Origin: Micrococcales bacterium
GTDB lineage: Bacteria; Actinomycetota; Actinomycetes; Actinomycetales; Microbacteriaceae
Direction: 5' to 3'
DNA length: 59,901 nt
Assembly: GCA_947454255.1 (NCBI GenBank)
Contig: CANGIU010000008.1
Coordinates: forward strand, 1-59,901
Below, in pieces: positions 41,914-51,503 of the stretch. Under the pieces are notes generated by a model. That model was not told where the DNA came from. It saw only the letters and a program-made list of their open reading frames with translations, and made no database searches. The position numbers and the translations under genes were made by a program. How positions within the stretch are numbered: the stretch's first letter is position 1; each line of letters opens with the position of its first letter.

Positions 41914-43000
41914 AAAGCCTTCTTATGCTTATCAAATCCGTCTTACCGTTAACCAACCTTGGTAACTTATCAACCCTAATCACTCGAATAGGTTTAGCAG
42001 CTAAACCCAACTGCTCAAAGACAGCTCCTGCAACATAGTCAGCAACCTCAGGAGAACCAACATAAACAAGGCCAACTCGTTGACCCCACTCTGAAGAATC
42101 AAGTGCTGTTGCAGCTACCTCTACTACTCCACCAATAGACCCAGCAACAGCCTCTACGCTATCTAAACTCACCTTTAGAGCCCCTGAGATAAGCACTCGA
42201 TCTGCTCTACCCAAAACCTTCAAGCTGCCACCCACAAGCTCACCAGCGTCCTGAGTAACCAAGAAACCATTGCTATCTGCGACACCATTAGCCAAACTTG
42301 GGCTCTTGATGGCAATCAAACCATCTTGGATCTCAACCTCAACCCCAGATAAAGCCTTACCGTCATAGACCACCCCGCCTGCTGTCTCAGCCATGCCATA
42401 ACTCAGCACAACATTCACACCCTTATCTCTAAGCGTAGAAACAATTCCTGGATCAACAGCCTGACCACCAACCAGAATTGCAGTGAAGGACTTCAGCGCT
42501 CGAAGCACAAACTCATCTAACTCTGCAACATCAGCTAAACGCTTCAACTGGGTTGGTACGAGGGATGTAAAGCGGTGTTCAGCTGTCATCAGTTGTGCTG
42601 ATCTTGCAAAAGCTTCAGCGGTAAAGGAAACCAATGTGTTCATTACCACCGGTTGTGTTTCTGCAACCAGTGAACGCACTAGAACTTGAGCACCAGCAAT
42701 GTAGTTGATTGGTAAGGCTAGAAGCCATTGACCTGAAGATCCAAAGTATTCTTCCGTTGCTTTTGCAGATGCAAGAAGCGCTTCTTTACTTAAATGAATT
42801 CTCTTAGGAGTACCAGTTGAACCACTAGATTCAATCATCAATGCAGTGTTAGTTACATCCTCTGGCAGTTCTTGTATTTCAGGTTTGACTCCGCCAATCT
42901 CTGGACCACAAACGAATACAGTTCCATGGCCCGCAAGCGCTTTCCCCAAAGCAATTGTTGCCCCAACAACATCATTAGCCGGAATTACCTTTACAGTCAT
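41903..43000 (-). CDS. menE: O-succinylbenzoate-CoA ligase
   Basis: About 365 residues from the ATG at 43000; the frame opens at 43015 within the menB end. The AMP-binding motif is ESSGSTGTPKRIHLS, and LSYGMAETAGGVVYDG is the adenylate-binding A5 block. The C-terminal domain is short, and KLPRLVNGKTD carries the A10 lysine. It forms OSB-CoA from o-succinylbenzoate. Short length is typical of actinobacterial MenE. Confidence 0.93.
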   Translation of the reverse strand: MTVKVIPANDVVGATIALGKALAGHGTVFVCGPEIGGVKPEIQELPEDVTNTALMIESSGSTGTPKRIHLSKEALLASAKATEEYFGSSGQWLLALPINYIAGAQVLVRSLVAETQPVVMNTLVSFTAEAFARSAQLMTAEHRFTSLVPTQLKRLADVAELDEFVLRALKSFTAILVGGQAVDPGIVSTLRDKGVNVVLSYGMAETAGGVVYDGKALSGVEVEIQDGLIAIKSPSLANGVADSNGFLVTQDAGELVGGSLKVLGRADRVLISGALKVSLDSVEAVAGSIGGVVEVAATALDSSEWGQRVGLVYVGSPEVADYVAGAVFEQLGLAAKPIRVIRVDKLPRLVNGKTDLISIRRLFDV

Positions 43001-43002
43001 AT

Positions 43003-43890
43003 TTAGAAATGCCAAGGGAAAGGTGACCAGTTAGGTTCACGCTTTTCTAAGAAAGCTTCTTTACCTTCAACTGCTTCATCAGTGCCATAAGCCAAACGTG
43101 TTGCTTCACCTGCGAAGAGTTGTTGTCCAACTAAACCATCGTCAATCATATTCATTGCATACTTCAACATTCTGATTGACTGTGGTGACTTAGAAAGTAT
43201 TTCCTTAGCCCAACGAACACCTTCAACTTCAAGTTCTGCATGTGGAACAACAGCGTTGACAACACCCATCTCGTATGCACGCTGAGCTGAATACTCTTGC
43301 CCTAGGAAGAAGATCTCTCTAGCAAACTTCTGGCCAACCTGACGAGCAAGATAAGCAGAGCCATATCCTGCATCAAAAGAACCAACGTCTGCATCAGTCT
43401 GCTTAAATCTTGCATGCTCACTAGAGGCTAGAGAAAGATCAGCAACAACGTTTAGTGAATGTCCTCCACCAGCAGCCCAACCAGGCACTAGAGCAATAAC
43501 AACCTTTGGCATAAACCTAATTAGTCTTTGAACTTCAAGAATGTGCAAGCGAGCAGAAGTTCCTGTTTCCCCATACTCATAACCTTCACGACCACGAACC
43601 TTCTGGTCTCCACCAGAAGAGAAAGCCCAACCTCCATCTTTAGGAGAAGGACCATTACCAGTTAGTAGAACAACACCAACCTTGGTATTTGCTTGAGCAT
43701 GGGTTAGAGCATTAGCTAGCTCATCGACAGTCTGTGGTCTAAAGGCATTTCTAACTTCTGGACGGTTAAATGCAATACGCACTACCCCTAAAGAAACATG
43801 CTGGTGGTAGGTGATGTCAGTCAAACCCTCAAAACCAGATACTTCTTGCCAGATTGACTCATCAAAGAGCTCAGAAACCTTGTTTGCCAT
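43003..43890 (-). CDS. menB: 1,4-dihydroxy-2-naphthoyl-CoA synthase
   Basis: 295 residues, crotonase fold. AFNRPEVRNAFRPQTVDEL, FSSGGDQKVRG, PGWAAGGGHSLNVVADL and TDADVGSFDAGYGSAY are conserved MenB segments, and the C-terminal KREPNWSPFPW is diagnostic. It closes the naphthoate ring. Its start is 18 nt from the divergent menC start, so both promoters must overlap. Confidence 0.97.
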   Translation of the reverse strand: MANKVSELFDESIWQEVSGFEGLTDITYHQHVSLGVVRIAFNRPEVRNAFRPQTVDELANALTHAQANTKVGVVLLTGNGPSPKDGGWAFSSGGDQKVRGREGYEYGETGTSARLHILEVQRLIRFMPKVVIALVPGWAAGGGHSLNVVADLSLASSEHARFKQTDADVGSFDAGYGSAYLARQVGQKFAREIFFLGQEYSAQRAYEMGVVNAVVPHAELEVEGVRWAKEILSKSPQSIRMLKYAMNMIDDGLVGQQLFAGEATRLAYGTDEAVEGKEAFLEKREPNWSPFPWHF

Positions 43891-43907
43891 ACTCCTAGAC
43901 TAACAAT

Positions 43908-44879
43908 GTGGAGATAACCCCAGAAATTAGAGAACAAATCCTTGGTACAGCCAAGGTTCTGTCTATCCCCATGCGCACCAAGTTCAGAGGCCTAACCACC
44001 AGGGAAGTGCTTCTATTTGAAGGTCCTAACGGCTGGGCCGAATGGTCACCCTTCACCGAATACGAAGACGAAGAAGCCAGTATCTGGCTAAAAGCAGCCA
44101 TCGAATGGGCCTTCGGAGATATCCCTAAGACGGACGTAAAGACCATCAAAGTCAACGCAACCCTCCCAGCCGTCAAAGACGTCCGAAAAACCCTAGAACC
44201 CTTCGGCAAATTTGAAGTAGTAAAGATCAAAGTCGCCGAACCAAGTCAAACACTTCAAGACGATCTAGATCGAATCCACCAGGTTAGAGAACACTACCCA
44301 GATGCCAGAATCCGCTTAGACGCTAACGGTAACTGGGATATCGAAACTGCACTAAAGATTGCCAAGACCATCTACCAAGAAAACGTTCCTCTGGAATACC
44401 TCGAACAACCAGTTAGAACAATTGCCGAGATGGCAGAACTAAAACTGAAGCTTCAAGAATTCAACATCAAGATCGCAGCAGACGAATCTGTTAGAAAAGT
44501 AAGTGACCCTTTAGCAGTTGCACAAGCCAACGCTGCAGACATCCTCGTCCTAAAAGTTGCACCACTAGGTGGAATCAACAACGCACTAGCAATAACAAAA
44601 GACGCAGGCTTACCAGTAGTTGTTTCAAGCGCACTAGAAACATCAGTCGGCATAAGCATGGGTGCACACCTCGCAGCACTGCTAGGTAGTGAGTATGCGA
44701 GCGGCTTGGGAACTGCTGCACTACTAGCTGAAGATGTTACTGATACACCTTTGATTCCGGTTGATGGGGACATAAGGATAAGCAGAGTCGATTTGGATTC
44801 GACAAGATTAGAGGATATTGAAGCCACTAAGCGCGAAGTTGATTGGTGGTTCGAAAGACTTCGAAGATCGCTGAAGTAG
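43908..44879 (+). CDS. menC: o-Succinylbenzoate synthase
   Basis: 323 residues, enolase superfamily. KIKVAEPSQ carries the catalytic KxK-type lysine, RLDANGNWD and LEYLEQPV carry metal ligands, and AADESVRK and VLKVAPLGGI complete the site. It dehydrates SHCHC to o-succinylbenzoate. The start is a GTG at 43908. Confidence 0.94.
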   Translation: MEITPEIREQILGTAKVLSIPMRTKFRGLTTREVLLFEGPNGWAEWSPFTEYEDEEASIWLKAAIEWAFGDIPKTDVKTIKVNATLPAVKDVRKTLEPFGKFEVVKIKVAEPSQTLQDDLDRIHQVREHYPDARIRLDANGNWDIETALKIAKTIYQENVPLEYLEQPVRTIAEMAELKLKLQEFNIKIAADESVRKVSDPLAVAQANAADILVLKVAPLGGINNALAITKDAGLPVVVSSALETSVGISMGAHLAALLGSEYASGLGTAALLAEDVTDTPLIPVDGDIRISRVDLDSTRLEDIEATKREVDWWFERLRRSLK

Positions 44880-45380
44880 TTAGAACCTAGAATCTCGAAG
44901 TTCAAGTATCCCTGACAGAAGTGCAGTTATGAAACCTATGCTGCTCACCATGACTCCTCCAACCAACAATTCAGTTGATTCTCTAGTTAACCCTACCCAA
45001 ATCAGAGGAATCCCAATTAGAGAAGTTGTTAGCGAAAGGAAGAAGAAAATAGCGAGTGATCTGACGGCTTTTGTAGCTCGGTTTACAGCCGCCACCAGTG
45101 GGTCAGTTTTGTCTATGTCTATCTGCTCACGCTTTGACTTTGGGCTTTGAGAAATTTTAGTTAGTTTTGGGATAACTCTTGCTGCGAGATCTGCATCCTG
45201 CAAAGCATATGTAGGTTCCCTTTGGGATTTTACATTCCTTGAAAGATCTGCCACTAAATTTGATCTCAATGGCTCTTCACCTCGAGCCTGCTGAGGCGTT
45301 TGGCCACAGCCTGGACATTGGTTGCCTTTTTGAAGGTCATACTTCCTGTAACAAGCAGGGCATTTATATATTTCACTCAT
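44880..45380 (-). CDS. Zinc-ribbon membrane protein, unknown
   Basis: 166 residues. The N-terminal YKCPACYRKYDL and NQCPGCGQTP form a two-CxxC zinc ribbon, and two helices lie near 108-130 and 135-157. It abuts the convergent menC stop. The role is unknown. Confidence 0.7.
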   Translation of the reverse strand: MSEIYKCPACYRKYDLQKGNQCPGCGQTPQQARGEEPLRSNLVADLSRNVKSQREPTYALQDADLAARVIPKLTKISQSPKSKREQIDIDKTDPLVAAVNRATKAVRSLAIFFFLSLTTSLIGIPLIWVGLTRESTELLVGGVMVSSIGFITALLSGILELRDSRF

Positions 45381-45419
45381 TACACAAATCTATCGCCATA
45401 CAGAAACAAGGAATGCGCT

Positions 45420-46334
45420 TTACAACCCCGAATAAACGTGCAATCCCTTGAAGTAAAGGTTCACGATTGTGAAGTTAAAGAGGATGGCTGTGAAGCCAAC
45501 AAGGGTTAGCCAAGCTGCTCTCTTGCCGTCCCAGCCTCTGGTTGCTGTGGCGTGAAGGTAGGCGGCGTAGATAGTCCAGATGATGAAGGTCCAGACTTCT
45601 TTGGTGTCCCAACCCCAGAACCTGTGCCAAGCCTTATCTGCCCAGATTGCTCCTGCGATCAGGGTAAAGGTCCAGAGTATAAAACCAATGATGTTGAACT
45701 GGTAAGACTGCTTCTCTAGCTTCTCGGTCTTAGGGAAGACATTTAGAACATTTCTAATGAGCTTTATGCCTAGAAGCTTTGAGTTGTTGATGAACTTAGA
45801 TTCCTTCATTAGTAGTGCTGCTGCTAATGCAGCACCAATCATGAAGAAGGCTGTTGCCAGAATGGCAACGCTCACGTGGATTACTAACCAATAGTCCTTA
45901 AGGGCTGGCATTAGCGATTCAACCTGAACATAGAACAAGGTGTTAGCAGAACCAATGATTAGAACTACAAATCCTGAAACAAAGGTGGAGATGAATCTGA
46001 TGTCTCGCCAGATCAGGGCAAGTAAATAGATTGCTGTGACGATGAATGAACCAGTAATGGAGAATTCATACATATTCGCCCAAGGAACTCTTTGAGCTGC
46101 AATACCTCTGGTTAGCACTCCAATACCCTGAACGACAACACCGAGGGTCATAAGCGAGATACCGACAAGTTCTAACTTGTTGGCAAAACTATCTTTGGCT
46201 TTCTTAGCTCCTGCTCTTCTGGTTAGTGCCCAGGCTAGAACTAGGAAGGCAATTGAGTAAAGGGTGAGGGCAGCAAGAACGACGATTCTAGAAAGAGTTG
46301 CTAGTTCAGGGTTCAATACAACAGTGCTGTTCAT
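45420..46334 (-). CDS. ccsB: Cytochrome c biogenesis protein CcsB/ResC
   Basis: 304 residues with about eight helices. The heme-handling block WGWDTKEVWTFIIWTIYAAY and the C-terminal NFTIVNLYFKGLHVYSGL are diagnostic of the CcsA/CcsB family of System II. Together with ResB it moves heme to apocytochrome c outside the membrane. Its start abuts the resB stop. Confidence 0.95.
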   Translation of the reverse strand: MNSTVVLNPELATLSRIVVLAALTLYSIAFLVLAWALTRRAGAKKAKDSFANKLELVGISLMTLGVVVQGIGVLTRGIAAQRVPWANMYEFSITGSFIVTAIYLLALIWRDIRFISTFVSGFVVLIIGSANTLFYVQVESLMPALKDYWLVIHVSVAILATAFFMIGAALAAALLMKESKFINNSKLLGIKLIRNVLNVFPKTEKLEKQSYQFNIIGFILWTFTLIAGAIWADKAWHRFWGWDTKEVWTFIIWTIYAAYLHATATRGWDGKRAAWLTLVGFTAILFNFTIVNLYFKGLHVYSGL

Positions 46335-47896
46335 CAGTCCTTTTTCTTCATTGCTTTAGTGATTTCTTTAACAAGTTTAGGCAAAGAGTCATCTCTAGTT
46401 TTCGCCAGCGCACCGACTTCAATGCCTTCAGGAGTCTTTCTAATCCACACTCTTCTCCTAGGGGTAATCAACATCATGATTAGGCCAAGGAAAGTAAGGA
46501 TTGCAAAGAACAAAACAAACAGTTCACCTGGGTTATAGGTGATGTCAAGAGATGCGAATCTCTTGACGCCTTTGAACTCAACAGTTCCAAGCCCTTGAGG
46601 CAATTTGGCTGTTTGTCCTTTTTCTAATTTGATTCCCTTGACTCCACTCTTACCACCAGCAACCTGCTTGAGGCCATGCGTCTGCAGGTCAAATGCGTTA
46701 GATGCGATTCCGTTGTCTAGGCCAAGGTTTCCAACATAAACATTCATCGTGAGCAACGGGTTGATTAGCTCAGGATGGTTAGACGTGAGTGCACCTGTTT
46801 TAAGTTTTGCGACAGTCGGATAGAAGAAGGCAAGCATTCCATACTGCTTAGGTTTAGCGTCAGGGTTCTTGATTACCCCCAGTGAAGTTAAGTTCGAATC
46901 TTGTGGCAAGAAGACCACTGGCCCGCTGAAGGAAACAGTTCCATCTGCATCTCTTAGAACAATGACTGGCGCATAACCATTACCGGTGAGATAAACCTTT
47001 GAGTTTGGAAGTTGCAAAGGTTCGTTGACTCTAATGATTGCTTGGGCAGGACTTTGGTTAGCCAGCTTGCTGGTCACAGTTGCAATGAAATCTAGCGGTC
47101 TACCGTAGTTGTTTGGATTCTTGTAATCGTAGGTGGTGCTGAACTTATCGAGGGTGATGCTAAAGGGAGTTAGATCTTTTGAATCAAAAAGTAGTCCTGG
47201 AGTATAGGAATCAAAACCGGCTTCGTTGTTTACGAAAGTCTCTCCTTCAACTAGAACTCTTTGAGCTGAATAGCTTAGAGCGTTACCAAGACCAACTGAA
47301 ATTAGAACACCAATTAGAGAGGTGTGAAATAACAGGTTGCCTGTTTCTCTGATGTATCCCTTTTCAGCCCTGATGGATCCCTTTTCAGCCACAACTCTGA
47401 AACGTTTTGATTTCAAATACTGCTCAGCTCTGCTGAGCTTGTAATGCTTTTCAGAGTTGGCAAGGAGTTTGTATGCAGGTAGACGAGAAAGTGATGTTGG
47501 CGCCTGAGGAGGTGGAGCCATCAGTGCTTTGTAGTGAATTCCGACTCTAGGTATTACACAACCAATTAGAGAGATGAAGAGCAGTAAATAGATACTTGAG
47601 AACCAAGATGAAGAGTAAACGTCAAAGAGTTGCAGGTTATCTAGCCAAGGAGCAAGAGCAGGATTTGCTTTGAAGTAAAGCACAACACCATTTGGATCAG
47701 CAGAGCGCTGTGGATATAGCGACCCAGGAATTGCGGCTAGCGCTAGAAGCAAAAGAAGAATTAGTGCAATACGCATGCTGGTGAGCTGTCGCCATATCCA
47801 GCGCAACCAAGATTTGAAAGACAGATCTGGTGCTTCAATCGGTTCGTTGTATTCCTTACGAACTACATACTTCTCAGATGGTTGGGGTGAAGACAC
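46334..47896 (-). CDS. resB: Cytochrome c biogenesis protein ResB
   Basis: 520 residues with about four helices and a large external domain. [36 protein letters not shown] and the C-terminal [20 protein letters not shown] are typical. It is the partner of CcsB. Its start overlaps the ccdA end by 23 nt. Confidence 0.95.
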   Translation of the reverse strand: MSSPQPSEKYVVRKEYNEPIEAPDLSFKSWLRWIWRQLTSMRIALILLLLLALAAIPGSLYPQRSADPNGVVLYFKANPALAPWLDNLQLFDVYSSSWFSSIYLLLFISLIGCVIPRVGIHYKALMAPPPQAPTSLSRLPAYKLLANSEKHYKLSRAEQYLKSKRFRVVAEKGSIRAEKGYIRETGNLLFHTSLIGVLISVGLGNALSYSAQRVLVEGETFVNNEAGFDSYTPGLLFDSKDLTPFSITLDKFSTTYDYKNPNNYGRPLDFIATVTSKLANQSPAQAIIRVNEPLQLPNSKVYLTGNGYAPVIVLRDADGTVSFSGPVVFLPQDSNLTSLGVIKNPDAKPKQYGMLAFFYPTVAKLKTGALTSNHPELINPLLTMNVYVGNLGLDNGIASNAFDLQTHGLKQVAGGKSGVKGIKLEKGQTAKLPQGLGTVEFKGVKRFASLDITYNPGELFVLFFAILTFLGLIMMLITPRRRVWIRKTPEGIEVGALAKTRDDSLPKLVKEITKAMKKKD

Positions 47897-48596
47897 GAGT
47901 CACCTCCGCAATGTATTCCATGAAGGTCTGCCAAAGCCCAGTAACAAGTAATAGCCCTAGAGCAATCAGGAGAGAGCCACCGAAGAGATTGATTGCTCTG
48001 ATGTGCTTTTTGATGAAGGAGATGGACTTAGTAGCCCAACTGAAGCCAGCAGCAGCAATTACAAAGGGAAGACCTAGGCCTAGAGAGTAAACAACTGCTA
48101 GGAATGCACCTCGATTGGCTGATCCTGAATCTAGGGCAAGGTTTAGCACTGCTCCCAGTGTTGGGCCAATACAAGGGGTCCAACCTAGGCCGAAGACTAG
48201 TCCCAGAAGTGGTGCTCCAATGAGACCTGCTGTTGGTTTTAGGTTGAACTTTATTGTTCGCTGAGCAAAGTCAAAACCACCGACTAACACAATCCCAAAA
48301 AGAATTACTAGTAATCCAGCTCCACGAATAATCAGATTCTTAGTTTCTCCGTGAAGGAAAGAACCGAAACCACCAAAACCTGCGCCTAGTAATACGAAGA
48401 CAACTGTGAAGCCAAGCACGAACAAAACAGAGCCCAGAATGACTCTGGACTTTGTGCTTGTTGATCCTGAAACAAAACCTAGATAGCCAGGTAGCAGTGG
48501 AAGAACACAAGGGCTAAAGAATGAAATCAATCCAGCAAGAAATGCGATTGGTGTTGCCACCAAAAGTGACCCATTAGTTATTGCTTCAAAATTCAA
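47874..48596 (-). CDS. ccdA: Cytochrome c biogenesis/thiol-disulfide transporter CcdA
   Basis: 240 residues with six helices. [20 protein letters not shown] and [17 protein letters not shown] hold the paired redox cysteines. It carries electrons from cytoplasmic thioredoxin to the ResA-like protein encoded next to it. ATGA-type overlap with that gene. Confidence 0.97.
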   Translation of the reverse strand: MNFEAITNGSLLVATPIAFLAGLISFFSPCVLPLLPGYLGFVSGSTSTKSRVILGSVLFVLGFTVVFVLLGAGFGGFGSFLHGETKNLIIRGAGLLVILFGIVLVGGFDFAQRTIKFNLKPTAGLIGAPLLGLVFGLGWTPCIGPTLGAVLNLALDSGSANRGAFLAVVYSLGLGLPFVIAAAGFSWATKSISFIKKHIRAINLFGGSLLIALGLLLVTGLWQTFMEYIAEVTRVFTPTI

Positions 48597-49159
48597 TCTG
48601 GTAACGCCTCTGCAATAACTGATTTGATTAACGCTCTAAGTGTTGCTTTCTCAGCAAGACCCAAAATCCTTGCTGCAACTCTTCCCTGTCTATCAATCAC
48701 CAAAGTTGTTGGCACTGCACTTGGAGTCACAACACCCGTAAAAGCCAGAACAACATCTCCAGTGTTGGCATCAATCAGAGTGGGGTAGTTAACTTTGAAA
48801 TTTCTCTTGAATGCGTTTGCTGTTTCTGCACTGTCTCTGACGTTCACACCAACAAACTGCGCTTGGCCATCAAACTCTTTTGCTAAAGAAACTAAATCTG
48901 GAGTTTCAACTCTGCACGGTGGGCATGATGCGTACCAGAAATTTAGAACTGTGACGGCACCGGTTAGGTTTGCAGACGATAGTGGAATTCCGTCACTATC
49001 AACTCCAGCCCATTGAACTGCAGTTGATCTGGCTGCAATCTTGAATTCTGTAACAGTGCCATCGCCTGATTGGTAGGTGTTGTTCACGCTAGGCGTCTCG
49101 GTGCAGGCACCCAGAGAAAGTGAAGAGAGAATGATTGCCGCTGCTAATAGTTTCTTCAC
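48593..49159 (-). CDS. ResA/TlpA-like thiol-disulfide lipoprotein
   Basis: 188 residues. The lipobox LSLGAC (cysteine at 19) marks a lipoprotein. The thioredoxin fold has [16 protein letters not shown] with CPPC and [13 protein letters not shown]. It reduces the heme-binding cysteines of apocytochrome c, fed by CcdA. It overlaps the phosphatase stop by 4 nt. Confidence 0.94.
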   Translation of the reverse strand: MKKLLAAAIILSSLSLGACTETPSVNNTYQSGDGTVTEFKIAARSTAVQWAGVDSDGIPLSSANLTGAVTVLNFWYASCPPCRVETPDLVSLAKEFDGQAQFVGVNVRDSAETANAFKRNFKVNYPTLIDANTGDVVLAFTGVVTPSAVPTTLVIDRQGRVAARILGLAEKATLRALIKSVIAEALPD

Positions 49160-49791
49160 ACTGCACCGCTGTCTATTGCTTTGATGCCCTTAGCTGGTTC
49201 TGAGTAATCCACTTCCATGAATTTTCCGTCTAAGTATTCGAAGCTTGTGATGCTAGAAAGTGAACAACGACGCTTTCTTGGATCGTGGGCTAGCTTCTCT
49301 CCCGATAGGGAGAGATGGGTAATCCAGATTGGAAGTTGATGCGTCACTAAAACAACATCTCCACCTGTGACTGACTCGGCGGCAGCAACCATGGCTTCAT
49401 TCATTCTTGCCACGATGCTCACATATGGTTCACCCCAACTAGGCCTGGCAGGGTTCCTGAAGTGCCACCAGAGGTGCGGCTTCAGGGCTAGGTTCTTAGC
49501 TCCCATCTTTCTGCCTCTAAAAGCATTGGTGGGTTCAATAAGCCTTTGATCGGTTTGTAGTTCTAGTTTGAAGAGTTCTTCAAATGGTTGAGCTGATTCC
49601 TGGGCTCTCACTAGAGGAGAGCTAAATATGGCTACAACCATCGCCTTTTGGCTCTTTAGTTCCTGAGCGGCAGCCAATGCCATCAACTTGCCCTTATCGG
49701 AAAGGTGGAAGTTGGGTAACTGCTCATAGAGCACACCGCTTGGGTTATAGACCTCACCATGGCGAACTAGATGAACACGATTGGCAGGCAT
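49156..49791 (-). CDS. Histidine phosphatase (phosphoglycerate mutase-like)
   Basis: 211 residues. The N-terminal HLVRHGEVYNP carries the catalytic RHG and VVLVTHQLPIWI the second histidine. Such a gene precedes the System II cytochrome c cluster in many actinobacteria. The substrate is unknown. ATGA overlap with the ResA-like gene suggests a single operon of five genes. Confidence 0.9.
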   Translation of the reverse strand: MPANRVHLVRHGEVYNPSGVLYEQLPNFHLSDKGKLMALAAAQELKSQKAMVVAIFSSPLVRAQESAQPFEELFKLELQTDQRLIEPTNAFRGRKMGAKNLALKPHLWWHFRNPARPSWGEPYVSIVARMNEAMVAAAESVTGGDVVLVTHQLPIWITHLSLSGEKLAHDPRKRRCSLSSITSFEYLDGKFMEVDYSEPAKGIKAIDSGAV

Positions 49792-49853
49792 GGGTCAAGT
49801 CTATCGCCGACTAAACTTGGGGTTTAGGCGTGATTTAGACGAAAGAAAACACT

Positions 49854-51161
49854 ATGCGCGAACGCATCCTGGTAAAAGATTTAGCAGCAAGAGAAGATGG
49901 TCCAGTCCTTATTGGCGGGTGGGTTGAGACCCTTAGAGATCAGAAGCGTATTCAGTTCATCGTTCTCAGGGATGAGACAGGTTCCGTTCAGGTTACCTAC
50001 CCAAGACCTGCTGAAGTTGATGCCCTAGCTGACTCAGTGTCTACCCTTACCTCAGGCTCATTTGTCTGGGTAAAGGGCCGCCTAGTCCACGATGAGCGCG
50101 TAAAGCTCGGCGGTATTGAATTACAGCTGGATGACCTAGAGATCATTACCCTTGCTGACCCTGAAACTCCTATTGCTGAAGACTCAGGTATCGATAAGCG
50201 TCTTGACTGGAGATACATCGACCTACGTCGTCCAGAGATGAACCTAGCCTTCAGAATCCAAACCACAATTGAGCATGCCTGGCGAACATACTGGGTGAAC
50301 AACGGCTTCATTGAGATTCACTCACCAAAGCTAATGTCTTCCCCTTCTGAATCTCATGCAGAACTATTCAAGATGGAATACTTCGAGACAGTTGCATACC
50401 TAGCTCAGTCTCCTCAGTTCTATAAGCAGATGGCGATGATGGCTGGCTTTGGTCGCATCTTTGAAATTGGCCCAGTGTTTAGAGCAGACCCTTCTTTCAC
50501 TTCTCGTCACGCAACAGAGTTCACCTCAGTTGACATGGAAGTCTCATACATCGACTCACATGAAGACATCATGAAGATGCAGGAAGACCTTATGGTTGCA
50601 GCATTATCTGCCGTCAAGGAAAAGCATGGTGATGAGATCAAGCGTCTCTACGATATTGATGTTGTAGTTCCAACTACTCCATTCCCAAGAATTCCTCTTG
50701 CCGAAGCAATTGAAATCGTTGCTAAGCGTGGTCACGAGATTACTCGTGGTGGAGATATGGACCCAGAAGGTGAAAGACAGATTGCGGCTCACGTTGCAGA
50801 AACACTAAACCACGAGTTCGTCTTCCTCACCGACTACCCATCAACTGTTAGACCGTTCTATCACATGAGACATGCTGACAACGATGCTCTAACTAACAGC
50901 TATGACCTTATCTGGCGTGGAACAGAGATCACTACCGGTGCTCAACGTGAACACCGTCTAGAGGTTCTAATTGAGCAAGCTAAATCAAAGGGACTAGATC
51001 CTGCAGGTCTTCAGTCATACATGGACTTCTTCAAGTTTGGTGCTCCACCGCACGGTGGTTTCGGTATGGGTCTTCTAAGAGTTGTCATGCTCTTGCTACA
51101 CGAAACAAACATTCGTGAAGTTGGTTACCTATTCCGTGGACCTAACCGCCTAGAGCCATAA
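49854..51161 (+). CDS. aspS: Aspartyl-tRNA synthetase, archaeal type (probably non-discriminating)
   Basis: 435 residues, shorter than the bacterial type of about 590 and lacking the GAD insertion. The N-terminal OB fold includes IGGWVETLRDQKRIQFIVLR. Motif 2 is FRADPSFTSRHATEFTSVDM, motif 3 GGFGMGLLRVVMLLL. This type often charges both tRNA-Asp and tRNA-Asn and needs the GatCAB amidotransferase. Motif 3 has Leu where Glu or Asp is usual before the invariant Arg. It is followed 3 nt later by a TipAS gene. Confidence 0.92.
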   Translation: MRERILVKDLAAREDGPVLIGGWVETLRDQKRIQFIVLRDETGSVQVTYPRPAEVDALADSVSTLTSGSFVWVKGRLVHDERVKLGGIELQLDDLEIITLADPETPIAEDSGIDKRLDWRYIDLRRPEMNLAFRIQTTIEHAWRTYWVNNGFIEIHSPKLMSSPSESHAELFKMEYFETVAYLAQSPQFYKQMAMMAGFGRIFEIGPVFRADPSFTSRHATEFTSVDMEVSYIDSHEDIMKMQEDLMVAALSAVKEKHGDEIKRLYDIDVVVPTTPFPRIPLAEAIEIVAKRGHEITRGGDMDPEGERQIAAHVAETLNHEFVFLTDYPSTVRPFYHMRHADNDALTNSYDLIWRGTEITTGAQREHRLEVLIEQAKSKGLDPAGLQSYMDFFKFGAPPHGGFGMGLLRVVMLLLHETNIREVGYLFRGPNRLEP

Positions 51162-51164
51162 TCC

Positions 51165-51503
51165 ATGTTTGAACGGTCTTCCCAAATACAAGGTGTTAAT
51201 GCCTCGTATACAGAAGAACAACAGGCCTCCTATAAAGCCCAGCATGATGCCATCGCCGAAGCGATAGCTGATCAGAAGCGCAAAGGCGCACTCTTTAGTG
51301 ACGTCGATGTTCAGAAACTAGTTGCAGATCACTACGCATTCGTAAAGCAGTTCTGGACACCGAACAAGCAGGCATACAAATCATTAGCCCTGACATATGT
51401 ACTAGACCCGGCTTTCGAAGCAACCTACGAGTCGTTCGAGCCGGGCCTAGCTAAATACATCAAATCAGCCATAGAGATTTGGGCTGACCAGAACCTGGAT
51501 TAG
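51165..51503 (+). CDS. Stand-alone TipAS-domain protein
   Basis: 112 residues matching the TipAS ligand-binding domain (PF07739): LVADHYAFVKQFWTPNKQAY, LTYVLDPAFEATYES and LAKYIKSAIEIWADQNL. In TipA this domain follows a MerR DNA-binding domain and traps thiopeptide antibiotics. Here no MerR domain is encoded, so it may sequester a ligand or have another partner. It follows aspS by 3 nt and is probably co-transcribed. Confidence 0.85.
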   Translation: MFERSSQIQGVNASYTEEQQASYKAQHDAIAEAIADQKRKGALFSDVDVQKLVADHYAFVKQFWTPNKQAYKSLALTYVLDPAFEATYESFEPGLAKYIKSAIEIWADQNLD

